Positions 50,533 to 60,600 of a stretch of 64,000 bases of DNA are shown one piece after another. The notes under the pieces are model-generated. The model was not told the origin of the DNA. It did no database searches and worked only from the letters and a program-made list of their open reading frames with translations. Position 1 is the stretch's first letter. Each line of letters starts with the position of its first letter. Position numbers and translations under genes: made by a program. This DNA is from Portulaca oleracea. Lineage: Eukaryota > Streptophyta > Magnoliopsida > Caryophyllales > Portulacaceae. The stretch spans positions 48,000,195-48,064,194 of the forward strand of contig CM055872.1 in assembly GCA_029582165.1 (NCBI GenBank). Direction: 5' to 3'.

Positions 50533-53500
50533 CCACTATTACCAGTCTACTACCACTGGCATGCAGCTCCAGCATCACTAATAGTCACCCATCAATGTGC
50601 TCAACCACCAAGGTTCAGGAAGCACGATTTAGTCACCAGGTAACTGTTTTCTTCTCCTCTTTTATCTTCTTCAGTCTTGCCATCTCTGGTTGCCTCTTTT
50701 AGGGTCCTAGTGTCCAATACATGTCCCACGCCATTATCCGTGTCGTGTGGACACGGGTACAGCCAGGAAAGTGTCGAGTCAGGAAAGCACCAAGTCAGAG
50801 TAACAGAGCTTCAAATTAGTCAAATAAAGAAAGCAAAAGATTCTTAAGAAGTTATCAAGGTAGAGTTACTAACCTTCATGAGATTCTCTATGATAAGCCG
50901 ACTGTTTACAGCAACAAGTACTACAACACAGAGGTTGAAGAGGCCAGCATGACTCTGCAATGAATCACTTTCATGAGGTTCAATGTCATACTAAAATAGT
51001 CTATAAGTATGCAAGACCTAGATCCACTGCTTCAGTAAATCTGGGAAACTATTGCTCACAAAATTTTCAATATTCACAATCCCACTATCATAATTTATGC
51101 CAAACACCGACTCCCCCAACCAATCATAAGACCAAGAGAATATGGCTTGCAGATTTTAAAAACCAAATGCATTCTCAAGGCTTCAAAACTTTCTATTTTA
51201 ATCCGAAAGTATCCAAATTCATCTTCTCTGTTTGGGTGGCCCTCACAAACAAGGAAATATATTGATAAATGAAAAAAGCTCAAGTTAAGAACAAGCCAAT
51301 TACTATAGAACATGTGAACCTCTTTCCAAAGGTAAGTGTCCTTTGGCCATCTCCAAGTTCAGAATCATACACACAACATCAAGTAATGCGCCCAAGGGGA
51401 TATAAGATGTTATTGGACACGTCTCAGAAAAATGTATTTGTCATATTAAATCTGCATATACACTCATCCATTTCAATGCCAGTCTCCTGTCCATCTCGGT
51501 CTTCTTTGCATCAATCATGATAGGCACTATGAGAAAGAAGTTGTGTGACTAATAGCATAATTGAAGAACCACATGCATTCGATTTTCGGAAAATAAATCA
51601 CCCATTCACCTAAACTGATGGGATTTTAGGATTTACCTTCCTAAACTATCCCACGCTAAGCTAAAAGCCGAAAAGCTTCGGGGCACTAGAGGTAGGTTGA
51701 AGGCAGTAACCACAGCAAACATATGCAAACCCCCCCCCCCCCCCCCCCCCAAAACACACCACATGCATGCGCGCACTGCCACACTCACGCACACAAATGA
51801 AGTCAACCCTCACAATGCAAATGCCAGCAAACGAAAATTGTTAGTGACCTACATGTGCCTTGTTTAGGTGACAAATAAAGAGAGGATAGGTGCAACTTCC
51901 TGGTAGCTTGACGCCAACTCATATTGATCGCAATTTCCAAGAAAACATAGAATCCTAGCACAATAAGCCAAAAAGAATGGAGGAGCTTCTCGAGTCGTAT
52001 TTTTTTATAAGAAAATAAGAATGCATATACTAATAAGAAAGAGAGGGAAGGTCCCACAACTACACTATCCACAATATCTAAAATCTAAAGAGAAGAATGA
52101 CAAAAGTTACCCCTCAGTCCAAAAGTAAACCACTTTCAAGAAGTTACCTAGAAAACTTCTAAGGGAATCTACACACCCTCTAAAGTTCTCCTATACCTCT
52201 CATGCCAAAAACGAAAAGACAGTGCTGGAGACCAGAAGAAATAGCAAACAACTAAAAGCTAGATCCCATAACACTCCAGCAAATGTACAAAGAAATAAGA
52301 GCTCATCTGAGGATTCTTCATTGGGTTTGCATGTACTGCATCCCTTAACCAAAATTTTCTCTTATTTTGCAAATTATCACAAGCTAAGATGCCCCCGTGG
52401 AAGGCTCCCAAATAAAGAAGCTAACTTCAATAGGTGCCAAGGACTTCCAAATAATACTTTTGAAGCGCTCTCACGGAGAGCACAATGGAGAAGTAGAAGA
52501 CATTAGCTTTAAGTAGAATGACTTAACTATGAACTCCTTACTAGAGTTAAGGCCCTACATCCCTAGAGGAGTGGCCTCAAAAGAGTATTGTCATTGACAA
52601 AAGCATCCCTCAGACCCTCACAAAAATAGGTGACCAGCGATGATCCACAATTAAGATCCCAATACCTCCTAGAGGGAAGGGTAACTATCTCTTAAGGAAC
52701 ACCTTCACATCAACAATCATGTCAGGAGGAGATTTTAGACCCATTGCCAACTTCAAAAGAACAATGGGTAAAAACCTTTCCCTTCCAGTACAGATGTATC
52801 TCCAAAGACAAAGACGAAGTCCGTATGGACTTTGGTTTTTAAGGGTACCACACAAATCCTGCCTCTCCATATTTACAAGCAATAACCCTCTCCAAAGGTT
52901 GGCCTTCTCAATCATGAATCTCCACAACCATTTTCCAAGTAATACCTCATTTAAACCTTAGACTCCCAATTGCCCAATTCCCAGGCCACCATCACATAAG
53001 GAAAGGTTAACAATATTCCATCTCACCTGATATTTCAAATCAGTTCCAAATGCCCCCAAAAGGAACTTTCTTTGAATAGCTTCCAACTTGGAAGCCACAA
53101 AAGAAGACAAGGAAAGAAGGAGATGGAATAAGTAGGCATGTTGTAGAAGACAAACTTAATGAGAGTCAGTCTCTCCCTCCCCCTTTTTGAGACTTTTCTC
53201 ATTCTCCACCTACATGGTCTCCTTCGAATATGCCACCAGCACTCCCCCACCCCCCTCCTGCAATCTAACACTCAAGATAGCAGCTCCACATTGTACACCT
53301 ACCCCACTGAGAAAATAGAACTGCTTGCCAAATGGAGGAGCTTCTTAATTGACAGGACAGCCCTACAAACTCAATTAAAATGAGCCACATGAAAACTAAA
53401 TTGCTATTTCAGCTTTGAGTTACTTAGAATGAAGGCATTAGTTAACAAACATGATCCAGACAGAATGCTATAACCGAAAGCCATTTGTTTTAACGGATCT

Positions 53501-54411
53501 TTCCTGTGTTCATGCTTCCTAAAACCAAACAACATAATTTCTATACTTCTATTTCAGTTTCTTTTGGTTTTGAAATGAATGGACCCAACCCCAGGAATCA
53601 CATACCGCATCCCACAGTAAATTAACCCAGAAAAATATCAGCTAACTGCAACATTAATAAACTAATCTTCCCTTTTAGATGACCTAGTTTTCATACTGCA
53701 CCCCCCCCCCCCCCCCCGGGGGGTCTCTTTCCAAAAAAAATAAAGAAAAAGAGAAGAAATCAAAAGTAAATTGTTGTCTTTCTTCAGCTTAGGAATAGCG
53801 TAAACAAGTTTCCAATTTCATTTACGAAGTTAATGCACTTTACAACTGAAATCACAAGTTATTGACCGAAATTTTCAATTAATTAGCTTCCTACTGAAAA
53901 AATCCCGGAAATCAATCCAAAACAGCAGAAATTGATCCAAAAAAATTCTAAATTATCCTCAACGATCCAGGACAAAATTAAAATCATGAGAGACTAATAG
54001 TTAAGAAAATAAATGCTCAAATTCAACCCAATTCACCTGTTTGAAAATGGCATCCGAACTTAAAGGACTCTCCTTTATCTTCCGATGAGCAGGAGAAGAC
54101 GGTCGATAAACGAACTTCATCGCCGTTTCAAAATCGTGAGTTCCACCGCCATTAGCAACCTTTGACTCACCGCCGACACTACTACCACCACAATTGCTAG
54201 AACTCCCAAGCAAAGTCTCCGAGTTTATCCGATCGTTACTATCCCCTCCATCAGCAATCCCGCCTACCTCATCAGCAGCACCACTGCCACCATTGGAGAC
54301 CTTCTCACTCTCCGATTCCTCTGCTTTGAAACGCCGACGAACAGAGTAGCCGCCGGAGCTACCAACCTCCGCCGGCGTCCCGATGACATCCGGTGAGTCT
54401 GAGATCGCCAT
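34815..54411 (-). CDS. DGAT1: Diacylglycerol O-acyltransferase 1, 16 exons, 519 aa
   Basis: ER-membrane MBOAT enzyme that joins acyl-CoA and diacylglycerol to make triacylglycerol, the last step of seed-oil synthesis. Exons (minus strand, high to low): 54411-54037, 50954-50874, 49857-49784, 49667-49592, 48747-48680, 46184-46061, 45828-45742, 41476-41375, 41274-41138, 40379-40298, 40185-40165, 37343-37281, 36880-36833, 35516-35454, 35373-35320, 34919-34815. All introns are GT-AG and the frame never breaks. Landmarks: a variable hydrophilic N-terminus, then [10 protein letters not shown] and [18 protein letters not shown] (about residues 390-396); the MBOAT catalytic His in SAIFHE (about 445), continuing into LCIAVPC; C-terminal [13 protein letters not shown]. 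Exon count and length fit plant DGAT1 (Arabidopsis 16 exons, 520 aa). An upstream in-frame ATG at 54465 exists; 54411 (MAISDSP) was chosen to match the family start. Long introns reflect transposon insertions. Confidence 0.97.
37042..37056. repeat. Poly(G) run, 15 bases, DGAT1 intron 12
   Basis: An uninterrupted G run on the plus strand, within the 400-bp intron between exons 12 and 13. All the other long runs in DGAT1 are C on this strand. Confidence 0.9.
38121..38141. repeat. Poly(C) run, 21 bases, DGAT1 intron 11
   Basis: An uninterrupted C run followed by an A-rich stretch and (TTAA)n, in intron 11 of DGAT1. Confidence 0.9.
40165..40185 (-). other. DGAT1: DGAT1 microexon 11 (21 nt)
   Basis: Seven codons, YWRMWNM, flanked by AG (40186-40187) and GT (40163-40164). 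This peptide is invariant in plant DGAT1, so the exon is real despite its size. Automated gene finders often miss it. Confidence 0.93.
42157..44339. mobile_element. hAT-type element containing a tandem array, inside the RTE LINE
   Basis: The ends taggggtgagaa and ttcccgccccta form an imperfect TIR. Flanks tgtggggag (42148-42156) and tgtgggag (44340-44347) fit an 8-bp duplication with one extra G. Removing it reconnects the LINE reverse transcriptase. Terminal zones are rich in 'gggta'/'taccc' words ('atgggtaa', 'tacccattac'), and the interior is the roughly 168-bp array. No transposase. Confidence 0.78.
42540..44090. repeat. Degenerate tandem array, unit about 168 bp
   Basis: The word 'ttcatatttgagc' or close variants recurs at about 42564, 42731, 42900, 43073, 43230, 43403, 43569, 43908 and 44069. 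Spacings are 157-173 bp, except one double gap of about 339. Each unit also carries 'aaagtttcgattcaaac', 'ttgaaattgaatttt', 'agttagttttag' and 'atgttacaaat' words. A 'taccc/gggta' spacer interrupts the array near 43700-43800. Confidence 0.85.
46620..48440. repeat. LTR-like imperfect direct repeats in DGAT1 intron 5
   Basis: 'gagctttgagcttgctttgtgagt' near 47197 recurs as 'gagctttgagcctcctttg..tgtgagt' near 48160, about 960 bp later. Both are followed by 'taactct' and a 'tatcctgattt.gct'/'tatcttgatttggct' pair, and later by T-rich 'cacttgtt' segments. The block between (47400-47880) has no gag or pol. It may be a worn non-autonomous LTR element or two related solo LTR remnants. Confidence 0.4.
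49304..49316. repeat. Poly(C) run, 13 bases, DGAT1 intron 4
   Basis: A C run followed by tctctctc, within intron 4 of DGAT1. Confidence 0.9.
49924..50805. mobile_element. Possible TIR element in DGAT1 intron 2
   Basis: 'tgttactcggacgcgg' at the left is mirrored by 'gtcagagtaaca' at the right. 'gacacggg' and 'gtcctagtgtccaatacatg' words near the right end echo 'tgttggacatgg' near the left. No matching duplication was found at these ends, so the limits are approximate. Confidence 0.4.
50458..50531. repeat. (TC)n(AC)n compound microsatellite, DGAT1 intron 2
   Basis: About 40 bases of alternating TC followed by about 30 bases of alternating AC. Potentially a highly variable marker within the gene. 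Confidence 0.92.
51730..51750. repeat. Poly(C) run, 21 bases, DGAT1 intron 1
   Basis: An uninterrupted C run followed by aaaacacacc. Comparable in length to the run in intron 11. Confidence 0.9.
52080..53280 (-). pseudogene. L1-type LINE ORF2 remnant in DGAT1 intron 1
   Basis: On the minus strand, from high to low coordinates: [17 protein letters not shown] (the post-RT GRLTLIKSVLSNLPTY-type segment), [12 protein letters not shown], then [10 protein letters not shown] and [13 protein letters not shown], then a zf-RVT-like part ([18 protein letters not shown]). Many stops and frame changes. It is in the same orientation as DGAT1. Neither end was defined and no duplication was found. Confidence 0.8.
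53701..53723. repeat. Poly(C)17-poly(G)6 run, DGAT1 intron 1
   Basis: Seventeen C followed directly by six G. The adjoining complementary runs are self-complementary and could form a GC-only hairpin, and they are a difficult site for sequencing. Confidence 0.9.
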
Positions 54412-54660
54412 GAGAGAGAGAGTGTGTACAAACTCGAAGACGAATCTAAATTGAAATTCTAACAATTTTGACGTTTAGAGAGAGAGAGAGAGAGAGAGAG
54501 AGAGGGCATGCAGGAGGTAGAAACTAGGAAGTGATAAGATTCGATTTGTCTAAGAATCCAAAACTTACAGGGAAAAAAAGGAAAAAATGAAATTTCCGGA
54601 GGGAATGAAAGACGAGATTGGTTTGCGAAGGCGGTAAAGATTACTCTCAACCAAACTAAT
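54412..54660 (-). promoter_or_regulatory. DGAT1 5' leader and proximal promoter with a (CT)n tract
   Basis: Directly upstream of the DGAT1 start. On the minus strand a (CT)n tract of about 27 bases (54478-54504) lies some 67 bases before the ATG, with a shorter one touching the start codon. CT-rich leaders are common in plant genes. No convincing TATA box was fixed. Confidence 0.55.
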
Positions 54661-55080
54661 AAAGCAAGTTTGGTTGAAGGTTCTTTTTCATTTTTAAAAA
54701 GAAATTTAAAGATATATTAAGTTCCATTATCATATATATTTTTTTTCCATATTTATAATTATAATAATATAAAGTTCCTTATAAAAGGAGCTAATCTATG
54801 AATTGGTATGAGATAGATTCTAATTCCTATTTTCCTTGTTTGGAGAATATAAATTATAATGGAATTATAATCTCTAGATTTTTATTCCTTTTAGATGGGA
54901 GGAATTAGAACCCTTCCAAATATGTGAAGTATTAGATCTATCCTTTTCCATTATCTTTTTAAAAAATAAAGAAAAATTAATTAATTGTAAGTAATAATTA
55001 AAATTTGGATGAATTTCTACTTGTTGCAATCTTTTCTTCGCCAGAGCTCTAGTTACAACAATGGAAAGAAGAGCAGGAGG
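54661..55080. other. AT-rich DGAT1 upstream region up to the gypsy insertion
   Basis: About 420 bp of AT-rich spacer. Near its right end (about 55020-55080) the minus strand has a gene-like open stretch (PPALLSIVVTRALAKKRLQQ) that continues, in the empty site, from the frame on the far side of gypsy copy B. Confidence 0.5.
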
Positions 55081-55085
55081 TTTGT

Positions 55086-56433
55086 TGATGGAGACCATCA
55101 CACAGAACAGTCAACAACAGCAACTCCATCAGGAAAGGAGGCTTCCAAGGGATCTTCACCAGTAATTACAGCAGCAGCAGCACAAGGAGGAGGAGAACTT
55201 GTTTCACACAACTCGGCGACTAGACCCGGCCCTTCCAAGTAAAGCGACTCTTAGCATCACCCGAGCTTTCAAAGCCCGGCCACATCAAAGAAGCCACTCG
55301 AGACTTCTCGGCGATCAAAGTTCAGTGGAGGTTCTTAGCATCACCACACCCACCACCGGCAAGATCCATCCAGCTTGTTAAACCATTGTAAAGCAAGCCC
55401 TTGCATTTCGACCACTCGGCCCATTAGCATTGGTCATCGGCCAATTCCGGTTCAAAGACAACGATCCAGCGGTGACTTTCTCAATGTTGTATCTCTTGAT
55501 TGAGAAGTTTGACCAATGTTTCCTAGGAGTTTTTTGGTCCTTGACAAGTCATTTTTAAGTCCAAGCTAAGTCCCAGCATTATCAAGCATGGCACGACTAA
55601 GATTAAGAAGACAGAACAACCAATCACAGCAGGGTTGTTTCATCAGGTTTTCTAGAACCCGATTGGGCTATGTGTTTGATTTACATTCCAGGGTTGTTTT
55701 GGTCTTTCCAGCATGATATTAACCTGTTGAGATTACTTCTAGGTTAGCATTGGCACGGGAATTACCTCAGTAACTTAGTTTTTACCCCTTAGGAGAGGAA
55801 AACTTCCTATTGGTCCATTTTGCCACCCTTTTGGCATTTGGTCCAATCAGAGAATAGCTCAGTATTTTCCTTTTGTTTTCTTACAGTTTGTACTCGAGAT
55901 CATTAGGATATAATCAGCTGTATTTGTTTCAAGCTTTATAGCTTAGGATAATCCAGGGAGATTAGGGAGAATGCTTATGCTTAAGTAACTGCTAATCAAA
56001 CTTATTAGCTTTCTTTATATTCTGAAGTTTTCTATCAATGAAGGATATCTCAGTGTTCATTCAATAGTATTCTCGAGTGTCTTAGTACCTCTGAAAGTTT
56101 GTGAGTGTCCTATAACTCTCAATCTTGGTTCAATCAGCTCCTGTCACTGGAAATTGGCAAATCCAGCAAGTGTAAACTGAGCTTGATCATCCATGCTTTG
56201 GTGTATCTGTAGAGGCATGTATGTGAAGAGTCCTTGCCCTTGATTGCAGTTGTGGTGTGTCTGTATCAACTGTAAGCAAGCCTATCCCTTTTATTCTGTT
56301 GTTGGGTTGTCTTCTATTCCAGCTTGTTGCTTTCTATCAGTTGTTGTAAGTTCAAGCATCCAGCAGTGTGTATGTGTGACTGTGTGGTGTGTCCTAGCTC
56401 AAGACTCTGATCTTAGTGAGTTAGCATACATCA
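55086..56433 (+). repeat. 5' LTR of gypsy copy B
   Basis: 1348 bp, TGATGGAGACC...CATACATCA. Compared with its partner, 55195-55470 is strongly altered at CAG/CTG-rich words, while about 55720-56240 is nearly identical. Confidence 0.93.
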
Positions 56434-56436
56434 TCT

Positions 56437-56448
56437 TGGTATCAGAGC
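56437..56448 (+). promoter_or_regulatory. Primer-binding site of gypsy copy B
   Basis: TGGTATCAGAGC three bases after the 5' LTR; initiator methionine tRNA type, as in copy A. Confidence 0.9.
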
Positions 56449-56489
56449 TTTGTGTTCTATCTTGGAGTGTGTTTGCTTGTTTTAGTAAA

Positions 56490-57617
56490 ATGGCCGGAAC
56501 TAGTAAAACACCACAGGAAGTCTTAGAACAAACCTTGAAAGAGAAAGAAGAAGTAGAACAGAAAATGAAGTTTTTGAGTGAGCAGTTGAATTATTATATG
56601 AGATTGCATAGACATCTGTTGAACAAGGAGACCGATGATGAGATGGAAGAAGGAGAAGGTGAGAATCCTTTCAGTAGGACAGGGAGAGGAGGTCGAGGTC
56701 CTAGACCTACACCCAGGAGAAGGAGAAGGATCATAAGATCACCTAGAGTCAGTGAGCCTGAGGAAAACAGTGAGAGTGAAAGAGAAGTAAGAAGGGAAGA
56801 TAGGAGGGTTGAGAAACTTGATTTCAAGATTGATATACCTGAGTATGCAGGAGAACTAGACCCTGATGTTTTCCTAGATTGGTTACAGACAGTAGAAAGA
56901 GTCTTTGATTTGAAGGAGGTCTCAGAAGAAAACAAGGTGAAGTTAGTAGCCTTAAAGTTAAAAAAATATGCTTCTACTTGGTGGACTAATCTGCAGAGAA
57001 GGAGAATGGAGATTGGAGAGGCTGGAGTGAGTACTTGGCTTGAGATGAGGCAGAAGTTGAAGGAGAAGTTCCTTCCAGACAATTACATGAAGGAGAACTA
57101 CAACAAGTTACAGCATTTTGTGCAGGGGAACAAGTCAGTAGAAGAGTACACAAAGGAGTTTGAGCACTTGCTTTGGAAGTGTAATATGCAAGAGAATGAA
57201 GTGCAAACCTATATTAGGTATCTTGCAGGCTTAAATGAAGGCATCAAGAATATTGTAGAGCTGCAGGTCTATGATTCCCTTGATGAGCTAAGTTCTCTGG
57301 CTCACAAAGTGGAACAACAGAAGAAGTCTAGAACAAAGGACTACAGCAGCAGCAAATATCCAGCCAAACCTTATGCACCAGCCAAGCCAAACCCTTACAA
57401 ACCTTATAATGCCCCACAAAAGACCTATCCACCCCCACTTCCACCTCAAACCAGAAATCCAGTCCCGAGACCACCACAAAATCAGCCACAAAATCCCCCA
57501 CAAAGAACCCCAGCCCCTACCAGCAGATCCTATACAGAGAGAAGATGTTTCAGGTGTCAAGGACTAGGGCACATTGCCTCAGAATGTCCAAACAAGAGAA
57601 TGGTTACTCTTGCTTAG
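56490..57617 (+). CDS. gag polyprotein of gypsy copy B, 375 codons
   Basis: The start MAGTSKTPQEVL (56490) was chosen because it lies downstream of the primer site. The open frame extends back into the LTR but that part is non-conserved. Order: coiled-coil-like segment (about residues 10-40, Glu/Lys-rich), acidic then Arg-rich linker, capsid segment (IDIPEYAGELDPDVFLDWLQ near 120, YASTWWTNL near 165), a Pro/Lys/Tyr-rich spacer, and a CCHC zinc knuckle (CFRCQGLGHIASEC, about 353-366). The frame ends at TAG 57615-57617, exactly where copy A has GAG, and the same frame continues into protease. So gag and pol were one frame split by a single base change, or by a readthrough stop. Confidence 0.88.
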   Translation: MAGTSKTPQEVLEQTLKEKEEVEQKMKFLSEQLNYYMRLHRHLLNKETDDEMEEGEGENPFSRTGRGGRGPRPTPRRRRRIIRSPRVSEPEENSESEREVRREDRRVEKLDFKIDIPEYAGELDPDVFLDWLQTVERVFDLKEVSEENKVKLVALKLKKYASTWWTNLQRRRMEIGEAGVSTWLEMRQKLKEKFLPDNYMKENYNKLQHFVQGNKSVEEYTKEFEHLLWKCNMQENEVQTYIRYLAGLNEGIKNIVELQVYDSLDELSSLAHKVEQQKKSRTKDYSSSKYPAKPYAPAKPNPYKPYNAPQKTYPPPLPPQTRNPVPRPPQNQPQNPPQRTPAPTSRSYTERRCFRCQGLGHIASECPNKRMVTLA

Positions 57618-60600
57618 TACCAAGCATCTTTGTTTATTGATCCTGAAAATGTGCAGGGAGAAGAACAGGAGTATGAAGAGTATGAGCAAGATCCTATCTA
57701 TGATGATGAGGTTATTAAAGAAGGTCCAGATGAGGGAGAAATGCTTGTGATCAGAAGAGTCTTAAGTAGCTCAGCAGTAGAGGAAGCAGAAGAGCAGAGG
57801 GAGAATATCTTTCATACAAGATGCACTATTGGAGGGAAGGTATGCTCAGTGATAGTAGACAGTGGGAGTTGTACCAATGCAGCTTCTAGCACCATGGTGA
57901 AGAAGTTAAGCCTGGCAACCAAGCCCCACCTAGCTCCATATACCATCCAGTGGCTCAGTTTAGGCAAAGGTATCAAAGTTTCTGCTAGATGCCTTTTTGC
58001 TTTTTCAATTGGTCAATCATACAAAGATGAGGTCTGGTGTGATGTCTTACCTATGGATGCATGTCATTTGCTTTTGGGTCGACCTTGGTTGTATGATAGA
58101 TCAGTAAATCACTGTGGAAGAGCTAATACCTATACCCTGACCCTAAACCACAGAAAGATTGTCCTAACCCCCATGAAACCCTCACAGTTAACCAAAAAAG
58201 CCAAAACCTTGTGTCTTGAACCTAGTCTTGATGTGTTGCTTTTATCTGATCATCATGACTTTAGCGCACAGAAGGACTTGATCCTTTTAGACCTTGAAGA
58301 ACCCTCAGCACCACAAAATGACCACCCTTTATTCCTACCCTTACTTCAGCAGTTTCAGCATGTATTTCTTGATGAAATGCCACCTGGTTTGCCACCTAAA
58401 AGGGATATCCAGCACAAAATTGATTTAGTGCCTGGATTAGTGTTACCTAATAAGCCAGCTTATAGGATGACACCAGCAGATACCAATGAGATACAGAGGC
58501 AGGTGGATGAGTTATTGGAGAAGGGAATGATTAGGGAGAGTTTAAGTCCATGTGCAGCCCCAGCCTTGTTAGTGCCTAAGAAAGATGGAAGCTAAAGAAT
58601 GTGTATTGATTGTAGGGCTATTAACAAGATCACAATCAAGTATAGGTACCCTATACCTAGACTTGAAGACATGTTGGATGAGTTACATGGGTCAGCAGTC
58701 TTTTCTAAGATTGATTTGAGGAGTGGATACTACCAGATAAGGATCTATGAGGGAGATGAGTGGAAAACAGCATTTAAGACCAAGGGAGGGTTGTTTAAAT
58801 GGTTGGTCATGCCTTTTGGTCTGACTAATGCCCCATCTACATTCATGAGACTCATGAATCAGGTCCTTAAGCCACTCATAGGCAAGAGTGTTGTGGTATA
58901 CTTTGATGATATTCTTGTATATAGCAGGTCTGAGCAAGAGCATGTCAAGCATTTGCAGGAGGTTTTAACCATTTTAAGCAGGGAGGAGTTGTTTGGGAAT
59001 CTCAAGAAGTGTCACTTCTTTACATCCCAAGTGAACTTCTTGGGGTACATTGTTACAGCAGCAGGTATTCAGGTTGATAATGAGAAGATTCAAGCAATTA
59101 GGGAGTGGTCTGTACCCACTTCTATTCATCAAGTCAGGAGCTTCCATTTCTGAGGAGATTTGTCAAGAATCTCAGCACCATTTTGGCACCAATGACTGAA
59201 GTGGTGAAAGGGAAGTCCTTTATTTGGACAGCAGCAGCCCAGAAAGCCTTTGAAGAAGTCAAAGAAAGCTCACTTCATCACCAGTTCTAGCACTACCCAG
59301 CTTCAGCAAAGTTTTTGAAGTAGAATGTGATGCTTCAGGAGTTGGCATTGGAGCAGTATTGACCCAGGAGGGCAAGCCAGTTGCCTATTTCAGTGAAAAG
59401 CTAAATGATGCCAAGAAGAAATACAACACCTATGACAAAGAGTTCTATGCCATCATCAGAGCTCTTAAGCACTGGAGGCACTACCTTATTGGAGCAGAAT
59501 TCATACTTCACAGTGATCATGAGGCCTTGAAGTTCATTCAAGGGCAGCACAAGCTCAACACCAGGCATGCTGCTTGGGTAGAGTATATGCAGCAGTTTCA
59601 CTTCATGATCTACCATAAATCAGGAGTGCTAAATAAAGGAGCAGATGCATTGAGTAGAAGGTACATGTTGCTTCATATGCTTGATTCTAGAATTATTGGT
59701 TTTGAGCATTTGAAAGCTTTGTATCAGGAGGATGGAGATTTCAAGCAGGTGTACCAAAAGTGTCAGCAGCAATCCCAGGGTCTGTACCATATAGACCAGG
59801 GATATTTGTTCAAAGGAAGTAGATTGTGTGTCCCTAAGAGCAGTTTCAGGGAGTTGTTGATCATAGAAGTCCATGGAGGAAGCTTATCAGGACATTTTGG
59901 AGTTGAGAAGACATTGTTGATGTTGAGAGAGCATTACAGTTGGCCCAAGATGAGGAAAGATGTGGAGCATCTATTGAAGAGGTGCAATGTGTGTCAATTG
60001 GCAAAGTCACACAGCCTACCCCAAGGCTTATACACACCATTGCGGTTCAAAGCCCTTGGGAAGATGTAAGCCTTGATTTCATTGTAGGTTTGCCAAGAAC
60101 TCAGAGAGGGAAGGATTCAATCATGGTGGTGGTTGATAGATTCTCAAAGATGGCACATTTCATACCCTGCCACACCACCTTTGATGCCACCAAAGTTGCT
60201 GAATTATTCTTCCAAGAAATTGTTAGATTGCATGGAGTGCCAAGAACAATGGTATCCGAGGATACCAAGTTTTGAGCCATTTTGGGTTACTCTATGGAAG
60301 AAATGGGCACCCACTCAAGTCTGACACCACTTGCCACCCACACCGATGGCGGACAGAGGTTACTAATAGAACACTTGGAGTCCTATTGAGCACCGATCCA
60401 CAAAATAAAGCGGGATGGGATACTCTATTGCCCTCTGAGTTTGCTTACAACAAAGCACCATCCAAGGCCACAGCTACTCTCCATTCCAAGTAGTCTATGG
60501 TAAAAATCCAATTTCCCCTTTGGATTTAGTTCCACTAACTACTTCACAAATTTAGTTTTGAAGGTAAAAGAGCGGATCAAATCAAGGAGCTTCATCGCAA

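Noticed and set aside
54412..54465. DGAT1 start at the upstream in-frame ATG (54465)
   Set aside because: It would add 18 residues (LEFQFRFVFEFVHTLSL...) not typical of DGAT1 N-termini, and would read into the CT-rich leader. MAISDSP at 54411 fits the family.
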